DNA of 64,000 nucleotides, taken from a virus. The translations under genes were made by a program, and so were the position numbers. Positions 1 to 7,548 of the stretch are shown here, one piece after another. Under the pieces are notes generated by a model, which made no database searches, was not told where the DNA came from, and worked only from the letters and a program-made list of their open reading frames with translations. The number at the start of each line of letters is the position of its first letter. Positions within the stretch are counted from its first letter, which is position 1. The stretch covers positions 1-64,000 of the IMG/VR virus record IMGVR_UViG_3300032046_000016; one strand, 5' to 3'.

Positions 1-15
1 CGGGCGGCGAACTCG

Positions 16-45
16 TTGACAGGGGGCCAACCGCAAGGCTACAAT
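16..45 (+). promoter_or_regulatory. Promoter of the tRNA-Asp gene
   Basis: A TTGACA -35 (16-21) and a TACAAT -10 (40-45) are separated by 18 bp and lie about 33 bp before the mature tRNA 5' end. It is the only host-side regulatory signal visible at the left edge. Confidence 0.6.
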
Positions 46-77
46 CAACCTGGCCCGATGGGCTCCAGACTGTGGGC

Positions 78-154
78 GGCCCCGTGGTGTAGCGGTCTAA
101 CATGCCACCCTGTCACGGTGGAGATCGGGGGTTCGAATCCCCTCGGGGTCGCCA
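78..154 (+). tRNA. tRNA-Asp (anticodon GTC), prophage integration target
   Basis: The full cloverleaf is visible: a 7-bp acceptor stem (78-84 with 144-150), an anticodon stem of 5 bp (105-109 with 117-121) and a loop with GTC at 112-114, a T-arm with GTTCGAATCC, and an encoded CCA at 152-154. GTC reads Asp codons. The tyrosine integrase gene follows within 450 bp, the usual arrangement when a phage inserts into a tRNA 3' end and rebuilds an intact tRNA at one junction. No second copy of the 3' end occurs in this window, so the attachment core itself cannot be delimited. Confidence 0.95.
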
Positions 155-222
155 ACTATGACAACCCGCGACGAGATTTGGGGGGACGGTCGGAGCGTCG
201 CACGCTCCTCGGCGGGAGTATT

Positions 223-250
223 ATCGTACACCCCTGCCGTGCACTGTCAA
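223..250 (-). promoter_or_regulatory. Leftward promoter reading toward tRNA-Asp
   Basis: On the minus strand there is a TTGACA -35 (245-250), a 16-bp spacer and a TACGAT -10 (223-228). Transcription would start near 215 and run antisense into the tRNA. The first transcribed bases include a perfect 7-bp hairpin (192-198 with 202-208). No gene lies between this promoter and the tRNA. The rest of 155-246 holds nothing else I can support. Confidence 0.45.
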
Positions 251-459
251 GCGGTTGGGGACCTCTGGCACGACCCGTTTTCGTCGACCTTCTCTATGGC
301 AGATCGCAGCTCGCGGGCGAGTATGCCCTGCGGTTCTACGGACTCCACCCATCGAAGGACGCACCTGGCTTCTGGCAGAGGCAGCTTGAGTTCTCCGACC
401 GTAACGACTGGCGACGAGAGAAGAGCCCGGTCCTGGGGCGTGAGATCGGGCGGTTGCAT
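247..459 (-). CDS. Hypothetical 70-residue protein between integrase and tRNA
   Basis: Unrecognised acidic-to-neutral protein of 70 residues. The ATG at 459 lies two bases past the TAG of a 17-codon frame (462-515), and a good promoter lies upstream at 553-580; those two facts are the main support. The protein has no membrane segment or metal motif. It sits between the integrase and the tRNA, a usual place for small accessory genes. Its stop codon region overlaps the -35 of the next leftward promoter. It could also be non-coding; confidence is low. Confidence 0.4.
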   Translation of the reverse strand: MQPPDLTPQDRALLSSPVVTVGELKLPLPEARCVLRWVESVEPQGILARELRSAIEKVDENGSCQRSPTA

Positions 460-461
460 GG

Positions 462-515
462 CTACCACCCAGCCAGTATGCCTTCTTCGAGATGAACGGT
501 AATGGTAGAGCTCAT
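462..515 (-). CDS. Possible 17-residue leader peptide
   Basis: A short frame begins at ATG 515 directly after a purine-rich GAGGGAGAGAG Shine-Dalgarno and ends with TAG at 462, two bases before the next ATG. The peptide begins MSSTITVHLEE, which resembles the first strand of small antitoxin or DNA-binding proteins. It may be a translation-coupled leader, or the 5' remnant of a gene whose body was shifted out of frame into 247-459. Confidence 0.35.
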   Translation of the reverse strand: MSSTITVHLEEGILAGW

Positions 516-552
516 CTCTCTCCCTCTTTGAAGAAGGGCACATCCGGCCGCG

Positions 553-580
553 ATCATACATCGCTTCAGAGAATTGTCAA
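553..580 (-). promoter_or_regulatory. Promoter for the 247-515 leftward genes
   Basis: TTGACA (575-580), a 16-bp spacer and TATGAT (553-558) on the minus strand form a near-consensus sigma-70 promoter immediately downstream of the integrase stop codon. The predicted start, near 546, precedes the Shine-Dalgarno of the 17-codon frame. Confidence 0.6.
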
Positions 581-593
581 GCCCGTTCCTGCG

Positions 594-1550
594 CTAAGCC
601 GGTCGTCTGGATCGTTCGATAGGCAAGGGCAGGCGGTCCACGGGGTTATGCTTCCGCTGGGCCTCCAGAGCCCGACTGCGCGCCGCGTACTCCAGGTACG
701 GTAGCGTCGTCTCCAGCTTCGAATGCCCAAACAAGATCTGCAGGTCCAGGACGTTCCCGCCATCCTCAATGAAGACCCGGGCAAACGTGTGACGCCAGCG
801 GTGAACGTTGGCTGACCGGATGTCGGCGCGCTGAGCGATGGCCCGGTTCGCATCCCACAGGCTGTGGCGGTGCAAGGCACGCCCGTCTTCACCAGGAAAG
901 ACCCAGCCTGTTTCGATCCCGGCCGAGTCAAGGTAGCGACGCAGGGCCGAGATCGCGCGCCAGCTCGGGGCCGACACGTGCTTCTTCCGCCCTTTGCCCC
1001 TGCAGGTGAGCTGGCCGACCTTCCAATCAATATCGCTCACCTTAAGTCGGCGCACCTCGCTGGCTCGCCAGCCGGTAGAGAGCAGCACGTAGAACAGCGC
1101 CTCGTCTCGCAGCGTCCTGATGGCGCCGAAGAAGCGCCCTACCTCGTCGTCGGTGTACGGTCGCACGGGGTCGACCTGTGACCGCGCGATCTTGAGCCCT
1201 TCGAGCGGATTGCTCGGTCGGATACCCCGGCTCACCAGGAACGCGAAGAGCACCTTGAGGTTCACCAGGCGGTTGCGAACCGTGGCGGTGGCCCTTCCTT
1301 GCTTGGTGAACCATTCGGCGAAGCGGGCGAGATCGTTAGTGGAGGCTACAAGCGGCTCGACGCTGGCGCCCTCGCAAAACCGCTCGAAGACGTTGGCGGC
1401 AGCGAGCGCGTTCTCTACGGTATCGGGGCTCCTCCCGACCAGGATCAGGTAGAGTCGGTAGTCATCCTTGACGCTCTGCCAGGTGTGGCCGATTGTCTCG
1501 GAACCTCCGGCGGGGTGCCAAGGCCAATGCCAAGGCCGTGTCTCCGACAT
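594..1550 (-). CDS. int: Tyrosine recombinase / phage integrase
   Basis: Site-specific recombinase that catalyses integration and excision of the prophage. The N-terminal half is a SAM-like core-binding domain. The C-terminal catalytic domain carries the first Arg in TGWRASEV (about residue 162), the HxxR box in HRWRHTF (about 250), a following GHSKLETT and the nucleophile Tyr in LPYLEY (about 284), so the set looks complete. At about 318 residues the length is typical. I chose the ATG at 1550; an in-frame GTG lies 9 bases upstream, and neither has a clear Shine-Dalgarno. It faces the tRNA-Asp gene, which is the likely attachment target, and is the last large gene of the leftward block. Confidence 0.93.
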   Translation of the reverse strand: MSETRPWHWPWHPAGGSETIGHTWQSVKDDYRLYLILVGRSPDTVENALAAANVFERFCEGASVEPLVASTNDLARFAEWFTKQGRATATVRNRLVNLKVLFAFLVSRGIRPSNPLEGLKIARSQVDPVRPYTDDEVGRFFGAIRTLRDEALFYVLLSTGWRASEVRRLKVSDIDWKVGQLTCRGKGRKKHVSAPSWRAISALRRYLDSAGIETGWVFPGEDGRALHRHSLWDANRAIAQRADIRSANVHRWRHTFARVFIEDGGNVLDLQILFGHSKLETTLPYLEYAARSRALEAQRKHNPVDRLPLPIERSRRPA

Positions 1551-1626
1551 GATGTGCACACGTGGTTTGCTGTACCATCATAGTATCGGAGTAACGGCGG
1601 GGAAACTGAAGCCACGCGGGAACAGG

Positions 1627-2763
1627 CTAGATCAGTGGTTCTTGCCTGATAGCGCGGGCAACGATCGCGGCGTAAGCGGCGCCAGCAGCGTCGGGTTTGG
1701 CAACGTCGGCCACGGTCTTCAGCCCTGCAGCTCGTAGGGCGTCGCGGCGACTGACGAGACCAAAGTCCTCGTGACAGGCACGGAAGAAGGCGTCGGCGGT
1801 GCGAATCGTGGCGGGGTCTCGCGGCTCGAAGGGAGGCGCCTCCTCAGCAGGACGCACCTGGGAATCGGCTGGATCGGCGACCGGAATTGGCTTCTCCCCC
1901 GCGTCACCATCGCGCGCCTGCGGGCCAAGCTCGGCGGGCAGGTCGCCCGACTGCGGCTCGGCCACCTCGGCTTCAGCCTCAGCCGCGACCTCCTCGGCCT
2001 CGCCAGGCTCCGGCTCCTTGGGCGGCGGCAGGAGAAGCTGGGCGGTCGTGCCTTGCTGGCGCGCTTCCAGGAGCTGGACGATAGTCGCATCGGGCGTGAC
2101 CTGCGGCCGGCTGACCTTGAACTTCTTCCCCAACGACTGCACCTGGACCTCTTCGCGGATCAGGTCCAGGAAGAACGGCACCCAGGCGATGCTGCCCAGG
2201 GCGTGAACGACGGCGTCCAGGACGCTCAGGATGCGCTCCATGGCCACCGGCGAGCCGAGGTTACACTGCCAGACGCCCAGCCCGGGCAGTTGCGGGATCA
2301 TGAATTGGAGGAACATGATCGCCTTGCACTGCCCGGCGGCGAACTCCGGGCACTCAGGTCCGCCAGGACAGGTGATCGGCCTCTGCGTGACCTCCTTGGT
2401 CGAGGCGTCGGCCATGGCGCCCGTGGCCGTATCGACCAGGCGCAGCGCCTGGAGCCCGTCGCCTCGGCAGACGGCCCCCCTGGTCTGCGTGTACGCCCGG
2501 AAGCCGCACACCGCCGCCTCGTCGGGGAACTCGGTGGGGAAGACGATCCGCAGGCGCTTGGGCTTGACGCCAACGATCTCCTTGATGTCGGCGAGCAGGA
2601 GCTCTCGCTCCTGCTCGTCGCGTGTCTCTGGGTCAAAGATGAAGTACTCGGTCGCCCGCGGCACGCCGTTTACCCGGACGCCCAGGCGAACGTGCCCTAG
2701 TCGCGGTAGCCGCTGCGCCCTCTGGAAGCGATGAATGCGCCGCCCGACCCCATCAGGAACCAT
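1627..2763 (-). CDS. Recombination directionality factor-like (Gp3-like family) protein
   Basis: A 378-residue protein. Residues 1-230 resemble the Gp3-like family named after the phiC31 excision factor. Visible marks are an early strand with VRLGVRVNG, a central segment ending in RFRAYTQTRG-like residues, and a cysteine cluster (CPGGPEC, then a Cys in AGQCKA, then VWQCNLGSP). After about residue 235 comes an acidic, Pro/Ala-rich tail and a C-terminal helical segment with R-D-A-L-R-A-A-G, as in helix-hairpin-helix domains. It is adjacent to the integrase, so a role in control of recombination fits. Gp3 acts on serine integrases, however, while the enzyme here is a tyrosine recombinase, so the biochemical role is open. 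Confidence 0.55.
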   Translation of the reverse strand: MVPDGVGRRIHRFQRAQRLPRLGHVRLGVRVNGVPRATEYFIFDPETRDEQERELLLADIKEIVGVKPKRLRIVFPTEFPDEAAVCGFRAYTQTRGAVCRGDGLQALRLVDTATGAMADASTKEVTQRPITCPGGPECPEFAAGQCKAIMFLQFMIPQLPGLGVWQCNLGSPVAMERILSVLDAVVHALGSIAWVPFFLDLIREEVQVQSLGKKFKVSRPQVTPDATIVQLLEARQQGTTAQLLLPPPKEPEPGEAEEVAAEAEAEVAEPQSGDLPAELGPQARDGDAGEKPIPVADPADSQVRPAEEAPPFEPRDPATIRTADAFFRACHEDFGLVSRRDALRAAGLKTVADVAKPDAAGAAYAAIVARAIRQEPLI

Positions 2764-2772
2764 TCAACTTAC

Positions 2773-2994
2773 CTACCCCCGCGCCACCACTTTCGGAGGT
2801 CCGTACTCTACTGAGAGGCCAAGCCGTGTGAGCCAGCGCGAGATCACGCTCGGCCACACCTCCAGTTCCTCGGCGGCGCCTCGAACGCTTCCCTTCTCCA
2901 TGATGAGTCGGGGGAGCAACTTCTCCATGGGCTCACCGCGCTCTATCTCGATGAGCTTCATGCGGTCCGTCTTGCCATCGGCACTTGGTGCCAC
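2773..2994 (-). CDS. Small helix-turn-helix DNA-binding protein
   Basis: A 73-residue protein whose C-terminal half contains a helix-turn-helix of the form KGSVRGAAEELEVWPSVISRW, as in Fis- or Mor-like and transposase-type HTH folds. The start is the GTG at 2994 because a strong AAAGGAGG (3001-3008) stands 6 bases before it; the longer frame upstream has no such signal. A consensus promoter is at 3017-3045 and two copies of a 16-bp palindrome stand just upstream. That layout suits an autoregulated repressor, activator or excisionase of the integration module. No family name can be given. Confidence 0.75.
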   Translation of the reverse strand: MAPSADGKTDRMKLIEIERGEPMEKLLPRLIMEKGSVRGAAEELEVWPSVISRWLTRLGLSVEYGPPKVVARG

Positions 2995-3016
2995 GGCGTG
3001 CCTCCTTTCGTGGTTT

Positions 3017-3045
3017 AGTGTACCAGATAGGTTCACCGTTGTCAA
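3017..3045 (-). promoter_or_regulatory. Promoter of the small HTH gene
   Basis: TTGACA (3040-3045) and TACACT (3017-3022) with an exact 17-bp spacer on the minus strand. The Shine-Dalgarno and GTG start of the HTH gene follow about 20 bases later. It is one of a family of promoters in this element with TACACT-like -10 boxes. Confidence 0.75.
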
Positions 3046-3193
3046 GAAGCCACGTGTACCGGGGTCGGGCGACGCGACTCGCTCGCTATATCCTACATGA
3101 CTCGCTGTCTGTGTACACCCAAGGAACACCCTACATCGTGAGCGATGGCACCCTATTAGAGCCATCCCAAAGCCTGGATCGGCAAGCTGGATC

Positions 3194-3250
3194 GTCCAGA
3201 CGTCTGGACAATCGCGCTGGTCGCCGCTAATCCCGTCCAGACTTCTGGAC
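3194..3250. promoter_or_regulatory. Tandem palindromic operator-like sites
   Basis: A perfect 16-bp palindrome GTCCAGACGTCTGGAC at 3194-3209 and a second copy with one central change (3235-3250, flanked by CC and GG so that its symmetry extends to 20 bp) stand 41 bp apart, close to four helical turns. They lie in the roughly 290-bp non-coding gap upstream of the small HTH gene. The same palindrome recurs at 24410 and 42563. Candidate operator or centromere-like site. Confidence 0.6.
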
Positions 3251-3281
3251 GGATGTCGGCCACCAGCCGACTCTCTCGTCT

Positions 3282-4535
3282 TTATCGGACGGGGATAGGG
3301 GCCTCTGCAGGCCACCAGCGGAGGCAACCGACCGTCTTCGTCTTGAGCCGGAGAGGATAGCGGGCCCGGCAGGTGCCGGCGTCGTCCAGCTTCACGGTGA
3401 TGGTCCCGTGACCGCCCTCTCGCATGGTCACCTGGCCGGCGTAGCCATCGTTCGATCCGTCAGGCGTCCCGCCGTCGAAGAGCGCTACGCCGGCGGTATC
3501 ACCCCCGCCAGCCGAGCCGAGGAACAGCTCGATCTCCACCCACTTGGCCTCGGGCGGCAGGCCGAAGTCGCTCCGCATCTGCCAGACGGCGTCCTTGATG
3601 CCGTTCTCATACGGACCGGGCTCCAGGATTCGGTCGGTGAACCAGATGGCCACGGCGTTGTGTCGATATCCTGCGCCTCCCATTTCGTCGTCCTCCTGGT
3701 CGAACGTGACGTCGCCAACGGCGCGCCACATCTCCTCGGTCATGTACTCCCAGACCCACCAGAGAGCGCCCTGCCCTCCCAGCTTGCCCCCGCCCGACAG
3801 CTCCTTCCAGGTCCGCGCCCAGGTGCGGATCTCGTCGCCCGTGACCGCATGAGCGGCGTTCATCGGGGCAGGGATGGCGTCGCCGGCGGGCACGATGGGG
3901 ACCTCCACCAGCCCATGCTGCAGGAAGTCGTCGTAGCAGACCCGGGCAGCATGGCTAGCGCGGTCCGGCCGGTAGTACTGAGTGCCGGCCGGGTACATCG
4001 AGCCGTGGTAGTCCTGGGGGAACGCGGCCGCGACATGGCGGTGGAAGGCATCGTACACGTCCATGCGGTGATAGGACGGCTGCGCCAGCGGGCACCAGTA
4101 GTGTGGCTTGCCCGGCGCGCCTTGCTCGATGCGTCGGCAGTACGCCTCGGCAATTTCGCCGGCTCGGTCGTCAAGGGATTCGAACTCGCCCTCGACGTCG
4201 CTCATGTAGCCGGTGGCGCCCAACACAGTCAGGGCGCGGATAGCCTGGGTAGCCTCGGCCTCCCAGCCCAGCTTCTGGTCGTCGTAAATCACACCCGCCC
4301 GACCGTAGACGAACTGCCAGAGCCAGACGTCCACGCCGTTGCGCAGGAGCTCCTGGACGATCCATTTCCCTCGCTCCTCACTCCAGAATGGCCCGAAGGG
4401 ATGGCCACCATCCGCCGACTTCAGGACTACGCCCCGCACGCCGTACTCGCAGCACTTCGCAGCGATGCGCTGCGCATTGCCGCCCTCTGTCAGTGCCCAA
4501 TTCCAGATGAAGACGCGCTTACCCTGGTGGCTCAC
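3282..4535 (-). CDS. Glycoside-hydrolase-like endolysin
   Basis: A 417-residue protein. The first 270 residues read as a TIM-barrel glycoside hydrolase: an early strand with FIWNWAL, alternating strands and helices, and acidic residues at the strand end DVEGEFESLDD where catalytic acids sit in related barrels. The last 130 residues are a beta-rich domain that may bind the cell wall. The GTG start at 4535 has an AGGAGGGACCA Shine-Dalgarno and overlaps the 3' end of the holin gene by 17 bases. Position next to the holin makes a peptidoglycan-degrading lysin the best reading; the exact hydrolase family is not certain. Confidence 0.65.
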   Translation of the reverse strand: MSHQGKRVFIWNWALTEGGNAQRIAAKCCEYGVRGVVLKSADGGHPFGPFWSEERGKWIVQELLRNGVDVWLWQFVYGRAGVIYDDQKLGWEAEATQAIRALTVLGATGYMSDVEGEFESLDDRAGEIAEAYCRRIEQGAPGKPHYWCPLAQPSYHRMDVYDAFHRHVAAAFPQDYHGSMYPAGTQYYRPDRASHAARVCYDDFLQHGLVEVPIVPAGDAIPAPMNAAHAVTGDEIRTWARTWKELSGGGKLGGQGALWWVWEYMTEEMWRAVGDVTFDQEDDEMGGAGYRHNAVAIWFTDRILEPGPYENGIKDAVWQMRSDFGLPPEAKWVEIELFLGSAGGGDTAGVALFDGGTPDGSNDGYAGQVTMREGGHGTITVKLDDAGTCRARYPLRLKTKTVGCLRWWPAEAPIPVR

Positions 4536-4848
4536 TGGTCCCTCCTGTGTCTTGAGCTGGCAGCGCCCTCTCCCGCAGATTCTTCGTCGCGCTGTAGATT
4601 CCAGACGCCGCCATTCCGGTAACGACCCCTCGGAGACCCGCCGCGATCCAGCCGACGTCGGACACGGCAGCGTCGGGCAGAGCGGCGTTGACAGCCAGGC
4701 TCCAGGCCACGCCCATGGCGATGGCGATCAGCGGCCACCAGCGGCTGTCAGGAACGAACGGCTTTATGACCTGCAGCAGGGCGGCGATGATGGGAGCCGC
4801 GGCCAGCCCCGTGACCAGGACATCGTCAAGTCCTGAGGCGGGTGTCAT
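4519..4848 (-). CDS. Holin
   Basis: A 109-residue membrane protein with a hydrophobic segment near residues 8-30, a second around 36-56 after a short WWPL turn, and possibly a third near 64-86, then a charged C-terminal tail. Size, topology and position directly upstream of the lysin gene match phage holins that time lysis by forming inner-membrane holes. ATG at 4848 overlaps the preceding stop as ATGA, which suggests translational coupling. Confidence 0.75.
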   Translation of the reverse strand: MTPASGLDDVLVTGLAAAPIIAALLQVIKPFVPDSRWWPLIAIAMGVAWSLAVNAALPDAAVSDVGWIAAGLRGVVTGMAASGIYSATKNLRERALPAQDTGGTSEPPG

Positions 4849-5321
4849 GTCGGCTCTCCCTCCTTCTTCTCTCCGTCCTTCTCCACCACCCCGATCTTCG
4901 CTTGCTTGCCCAGCTCATCCACTACGCGTTGCAGTTCGTCGGCCCAATGCTCCAACATCAAATCGTTTTGGCGTTGGCCCTCGGTAGCGCCCTCAACGAG
5001 GAGCTGGAGCTGTACCCGGTGGGCCGCCGCCTTCGACCGGTCGAGGAGCTCGTTCAACTGTCTGATCTCGTCGGATGTCAGGTCCTCAACCTCGGGCGCC
5101 TCTGCAAGAGCCTGCCGATGCCGCGTGGTGAGGGCTGTCTGGGAGTGCGCGTCAGTGTACGCCTTGAGGAAAAGCGTGCTGAGGGTCTTCTTTTCGTCCT
5201 CTAGCCGCGCCTTCTTGATGTCGGGATCAATCTTCTCAATCAGATCGCGGTAGCGCTGTTCGCCGCTCGGTGCAGCAGCCATGGCTTTAGCCAGCCTCCT
5301 TCGCTGTGCTCGGTTGCCCAT
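4845..5321 (-). CDS. Hypothetical coiled-coil protein before the holin
   Basis: Unrecognised, highly charged and almost wholly helical protein (158 residues from the ATG at 5321). Long heptad-like stretches are seen around LNELLDRSKAAAHRVQLQLL and in the C-terminal third. There is no signal peptide or membrane segment. An in-frame TTG at 5357 preceded by AGGTGA would overlap the fibre gene by 20 bases and is an alternative start. It lies between the tail fibre and the lysis pair, so it could be a fibre-associated or lysis-accessory protein. Confidence 0.65.
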   Translation of the reverse strand: MGNRAQRRRLAKAMAAAPSGEQRYRDLIEKIDPDIKKARLEDEKKTLSTLFLKAYTDAHSQTALTTRHRQALAEAPEVEDLTSDEIRQLNELLDRSKAAAHRVQLQLLVEGATEGQRQNDLMLEHWADELQRVVDELGKQAKIGVVEKDGEKKEGEPT

Positions 5322-5337
5322 CGGGGTACAGTGTACT

Positions 5338-7548
5338 CTACGGGGACAAGTTGGCAAGAGTCACCTGGGTCTCAACAGCCCCAATCTTGCCCCGCACGCG
5401 CAGCTCGTCGGCACCCGCCCCGTCCGAGTAGAAGTACAGCAGCGCCTCGCCGTCCACGTAGGCGGGGTCAGCGGCCACGGACGCCAGCCGCGTGTGCTGG
5501 ATGATCTTGAGCGTCGTGCCGACACGCAGCGCGCCTGCGATGTCAGCGATGAACCCAGCCGTGATCGCCGCGTCAGCACCCACGAATAGTCGAGCGGCGT
5601 TCAGATCGCCAGCAGTCACGTTAGTCGGGGCGGTGACGGCACCGACTCGCGCGTAGCGAGCCACTCTCAATGCGTCATCGGTGGCGAGCACGTTGCCGTC
5701 GGCGTGGCGGTAGAGGTTGGTGTCCCTCCCGGAGCCCCAGGCGATGACGTTCCGGCTCGCCGTGTCAGACGACAGCCACAACGCCGCCGTGTTCATCCCC
5801 TCAATGCGTATACCCACATTCAGCGTCGTAGCTACGATGCAGTTCACCAGGTAGATGCCGTAGTAGTTAGCAACCACCCCGGGGCCCGCGCCCAGTGCAG
5901 GACCATCGATGTGGATACCCTGCACCTCGCCTGTGACCTGCGCGACCGATCCACCTACGAAACTGCTCGGATGAACATACAACCCATAGCAGGTTCCCAC
6001 GTTTCCGGCGCCTAGACTAATGAAGTTAGAGAGTTGTCCGGCCCACAGGTTCGCCATCGTGCCGGAGCCGGAGTGCTGCACGAGCGCGTCCAGGCCCACG
6101 AGGTATCCAGTGAAGTTCTGGACATTACCTGGCCGCGACTCGGCGAACACCCGCTGACCGACGTAGGTCGCAGAAGACGCCCCGCTCGGGTTGGCGTCCA
6201 CGAGGCTCTGCAGCTCGTAGAAGGAACCTGCGGTGATGGTCGGAATGTGGAAGATGCTCAGGCCCCTCAGCGGGTTTATCGTCCTGCTCGCGGGGTCATT
6301 CGTGACCAGCAGGTTACCGAAGACAAGGGCACCGCCCTCTACGTCAAGAGCAGCCGTGGCTTCGATGGCAGTATTCGCACCAATAACTGCCCGCAACGCC
6401 GTTAGGTCGCCGGCAGTCGTGTTGACCGGAGCCAACCAACTGTCTCCGATGCGCGCCCATGCACCGACATTCAACTTCCCGTTGGCACCGACGATCCGAG
6501 TCCATCCAACGATTTGAGCTGCGTAGTTAGTAACCCCGATGGTCGGTTCCTCAACGATGAGCCCCCAGGCGTTCGTGATCGTGCCCGTGCCGACCTTTAT
6601 CTGTGCCGCCAGGTAACAACTGTACGTATCAGGAACCGTCTCCCCCGCGTCTACCTGAATGCGACCGCCGCCTGCCAGAGCCGTCGCACTTTGGCCGTTC
6701 GCCGGATACAAGGTGGCGCTGGCCCAATTCATCCCGTGGGCTGGATTCCCGCTTGCGTGACCATCGATGGTGCCCACGTACTCGAAGCCGATGTAGGCAT
6801 GAGGTTGCGTGCAAGCTCCCAGGCGCAACGGCCCACCAAACGACGCTCCGAGACCAAGGGGCCAGATCGCAAACTGGGCGACGGCATCCGCGTAAGCCCG
6901 AAGCGTGTTCCTGTAGGCGTCCAGGTGCCAGGTGGTCGCCCACGCGCCCGCGCTGTGGAAGTCGATCTGCCCGCCTTCGTCTACGGCATCCTGGGCGGCC
7001 ATGATGAGAACTGGGGCGCTGCCATCGACCCCGATCTTGACATCGCCGAGGAAGGTAGGCCCATGGTGCCCCGTCAGGTAGGACCGCCGGTCCGCGACGC
7101 TCGTCACCACGCCGCCGGCCGTGACCACCTCCGCCAGGGGAACGCAGTTGGCGGGGAAGCCGGTCGTGTTCTTGGCGACCACTCCGAGGTTGTTGACGAA
7201 GACATAGTTCGTCGCCGAGTCGGTAAGCGCGATGCTGCCCGCTGCGACCAGCGTGTACGTCTCGTCGACCCGGACCGAGCCCTCCTCGTAGGAGGCGTTC
7301 AGCCCGGCGCCAGCCGTGACCCTCAAGCTCTTGGTGTGCTTCGATCCGTAGAGGACGTGGACCGAAGTCTCGGGGATGATCGGAGGACCGCCGCCGTTTC
7401 CATCCCCACTCTCGGCACCGGAGCCGGTGCTGCCGTAGACCAACACCCTCCCGTCGGTGACACGGGTCAGCATCGCCTCCAGGTGATCGACGCGCGCCAT
7501 CGCCAGGGAGACGGAGTTAGCCAGGCCGTACCCTTGGGTGCGCCTCAT
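5338..7548 (-). CDS. Tail fibre / receptor-binding protein
   Basis: A 736-residue protein rich in Gly, Ala, Thr and Val with repeated short strands, typical of trimeric beta-structured tail fibres. The N-terminal 60 residues would attach to the hub. After that come blocks in which phrases such as TAGDL-(TN)-A-ARL/V-GA recur (near residues 400 and 660), suggesting internal duplication around the shaft. The ATG at 7548 forms an ATGA overlap with the hub gene. Its place at the end of the tail genes, before lysis, supports a host-recognition role. Confidence 0.75.
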   Translation of the reverse strand: MRRTQGYGLANSVSLAMARVDHLEAMLTRVTDGRVLVYGSTGSGAESGDGNGGGPPIIPETSVHVLYGSKHTKSLRVTAGAGLNASYEEGSVRVDETYTLVAAGSIALTDSATNYVFVNNLGVVAKNTTGFPANCVPLAEVVTAGGVVTSVADRRSYLTGHHGPTFLGDVKIGVDGSAPVLIMAAQDAVDEGGQIDFHSAGAWATTWHLDAYRNTLRAYADAVAQFAIWPLGLGASFGGPLRLGACTQPHAYIGFEYVGTIDGHASGNPAHGMNWASATLYPANGQSATALAGGGRIQVDAGETVPDTYSCYLAAQIKVGTGTITNAWGLIVEEPTIGVTNYAAQIVGWTRIVGANGKLNVGAWARIGDSWLAPVNTTAGDLTALRAVIGANTAIEATAALDVEGGALVFGNLLVTNDPASRTINPLRGLSIFHIPTITAGSFYELQSLVDANPSGASSATYVGQRVFAESRPGNVQNFTGYLVGLDALVQHSGSGTMANLWAGQLSNFISLGAGNVGTCYGLYVHPSSFVGGSVAQVTGEVQGIHIDGPALGAGPGVVANYYGIYLVNCIVATTLNVGIRIEGMNTAALWLSSDTASRNVIAWGSGRDTNLYRHADGNVLATDDALRVARYARVGAVTAPTNVTAGDLNAARLFVGADAAITAGFIADIAGALRVGTTLKIIQHTRLASVAADPAYVDGEALLYFYSDGAGADELRVRGKIGAVETQVTLANLSP

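Noticed and set aside
78-154. A second tRNA or a repeat of the tRNA 3' end inside the window as right attachment site
   Set aside because: I looked for the GGTTCGAATCCCCTCGGGGT segment elsewhere on both strands and did not find it; a full search by computer would settle this.
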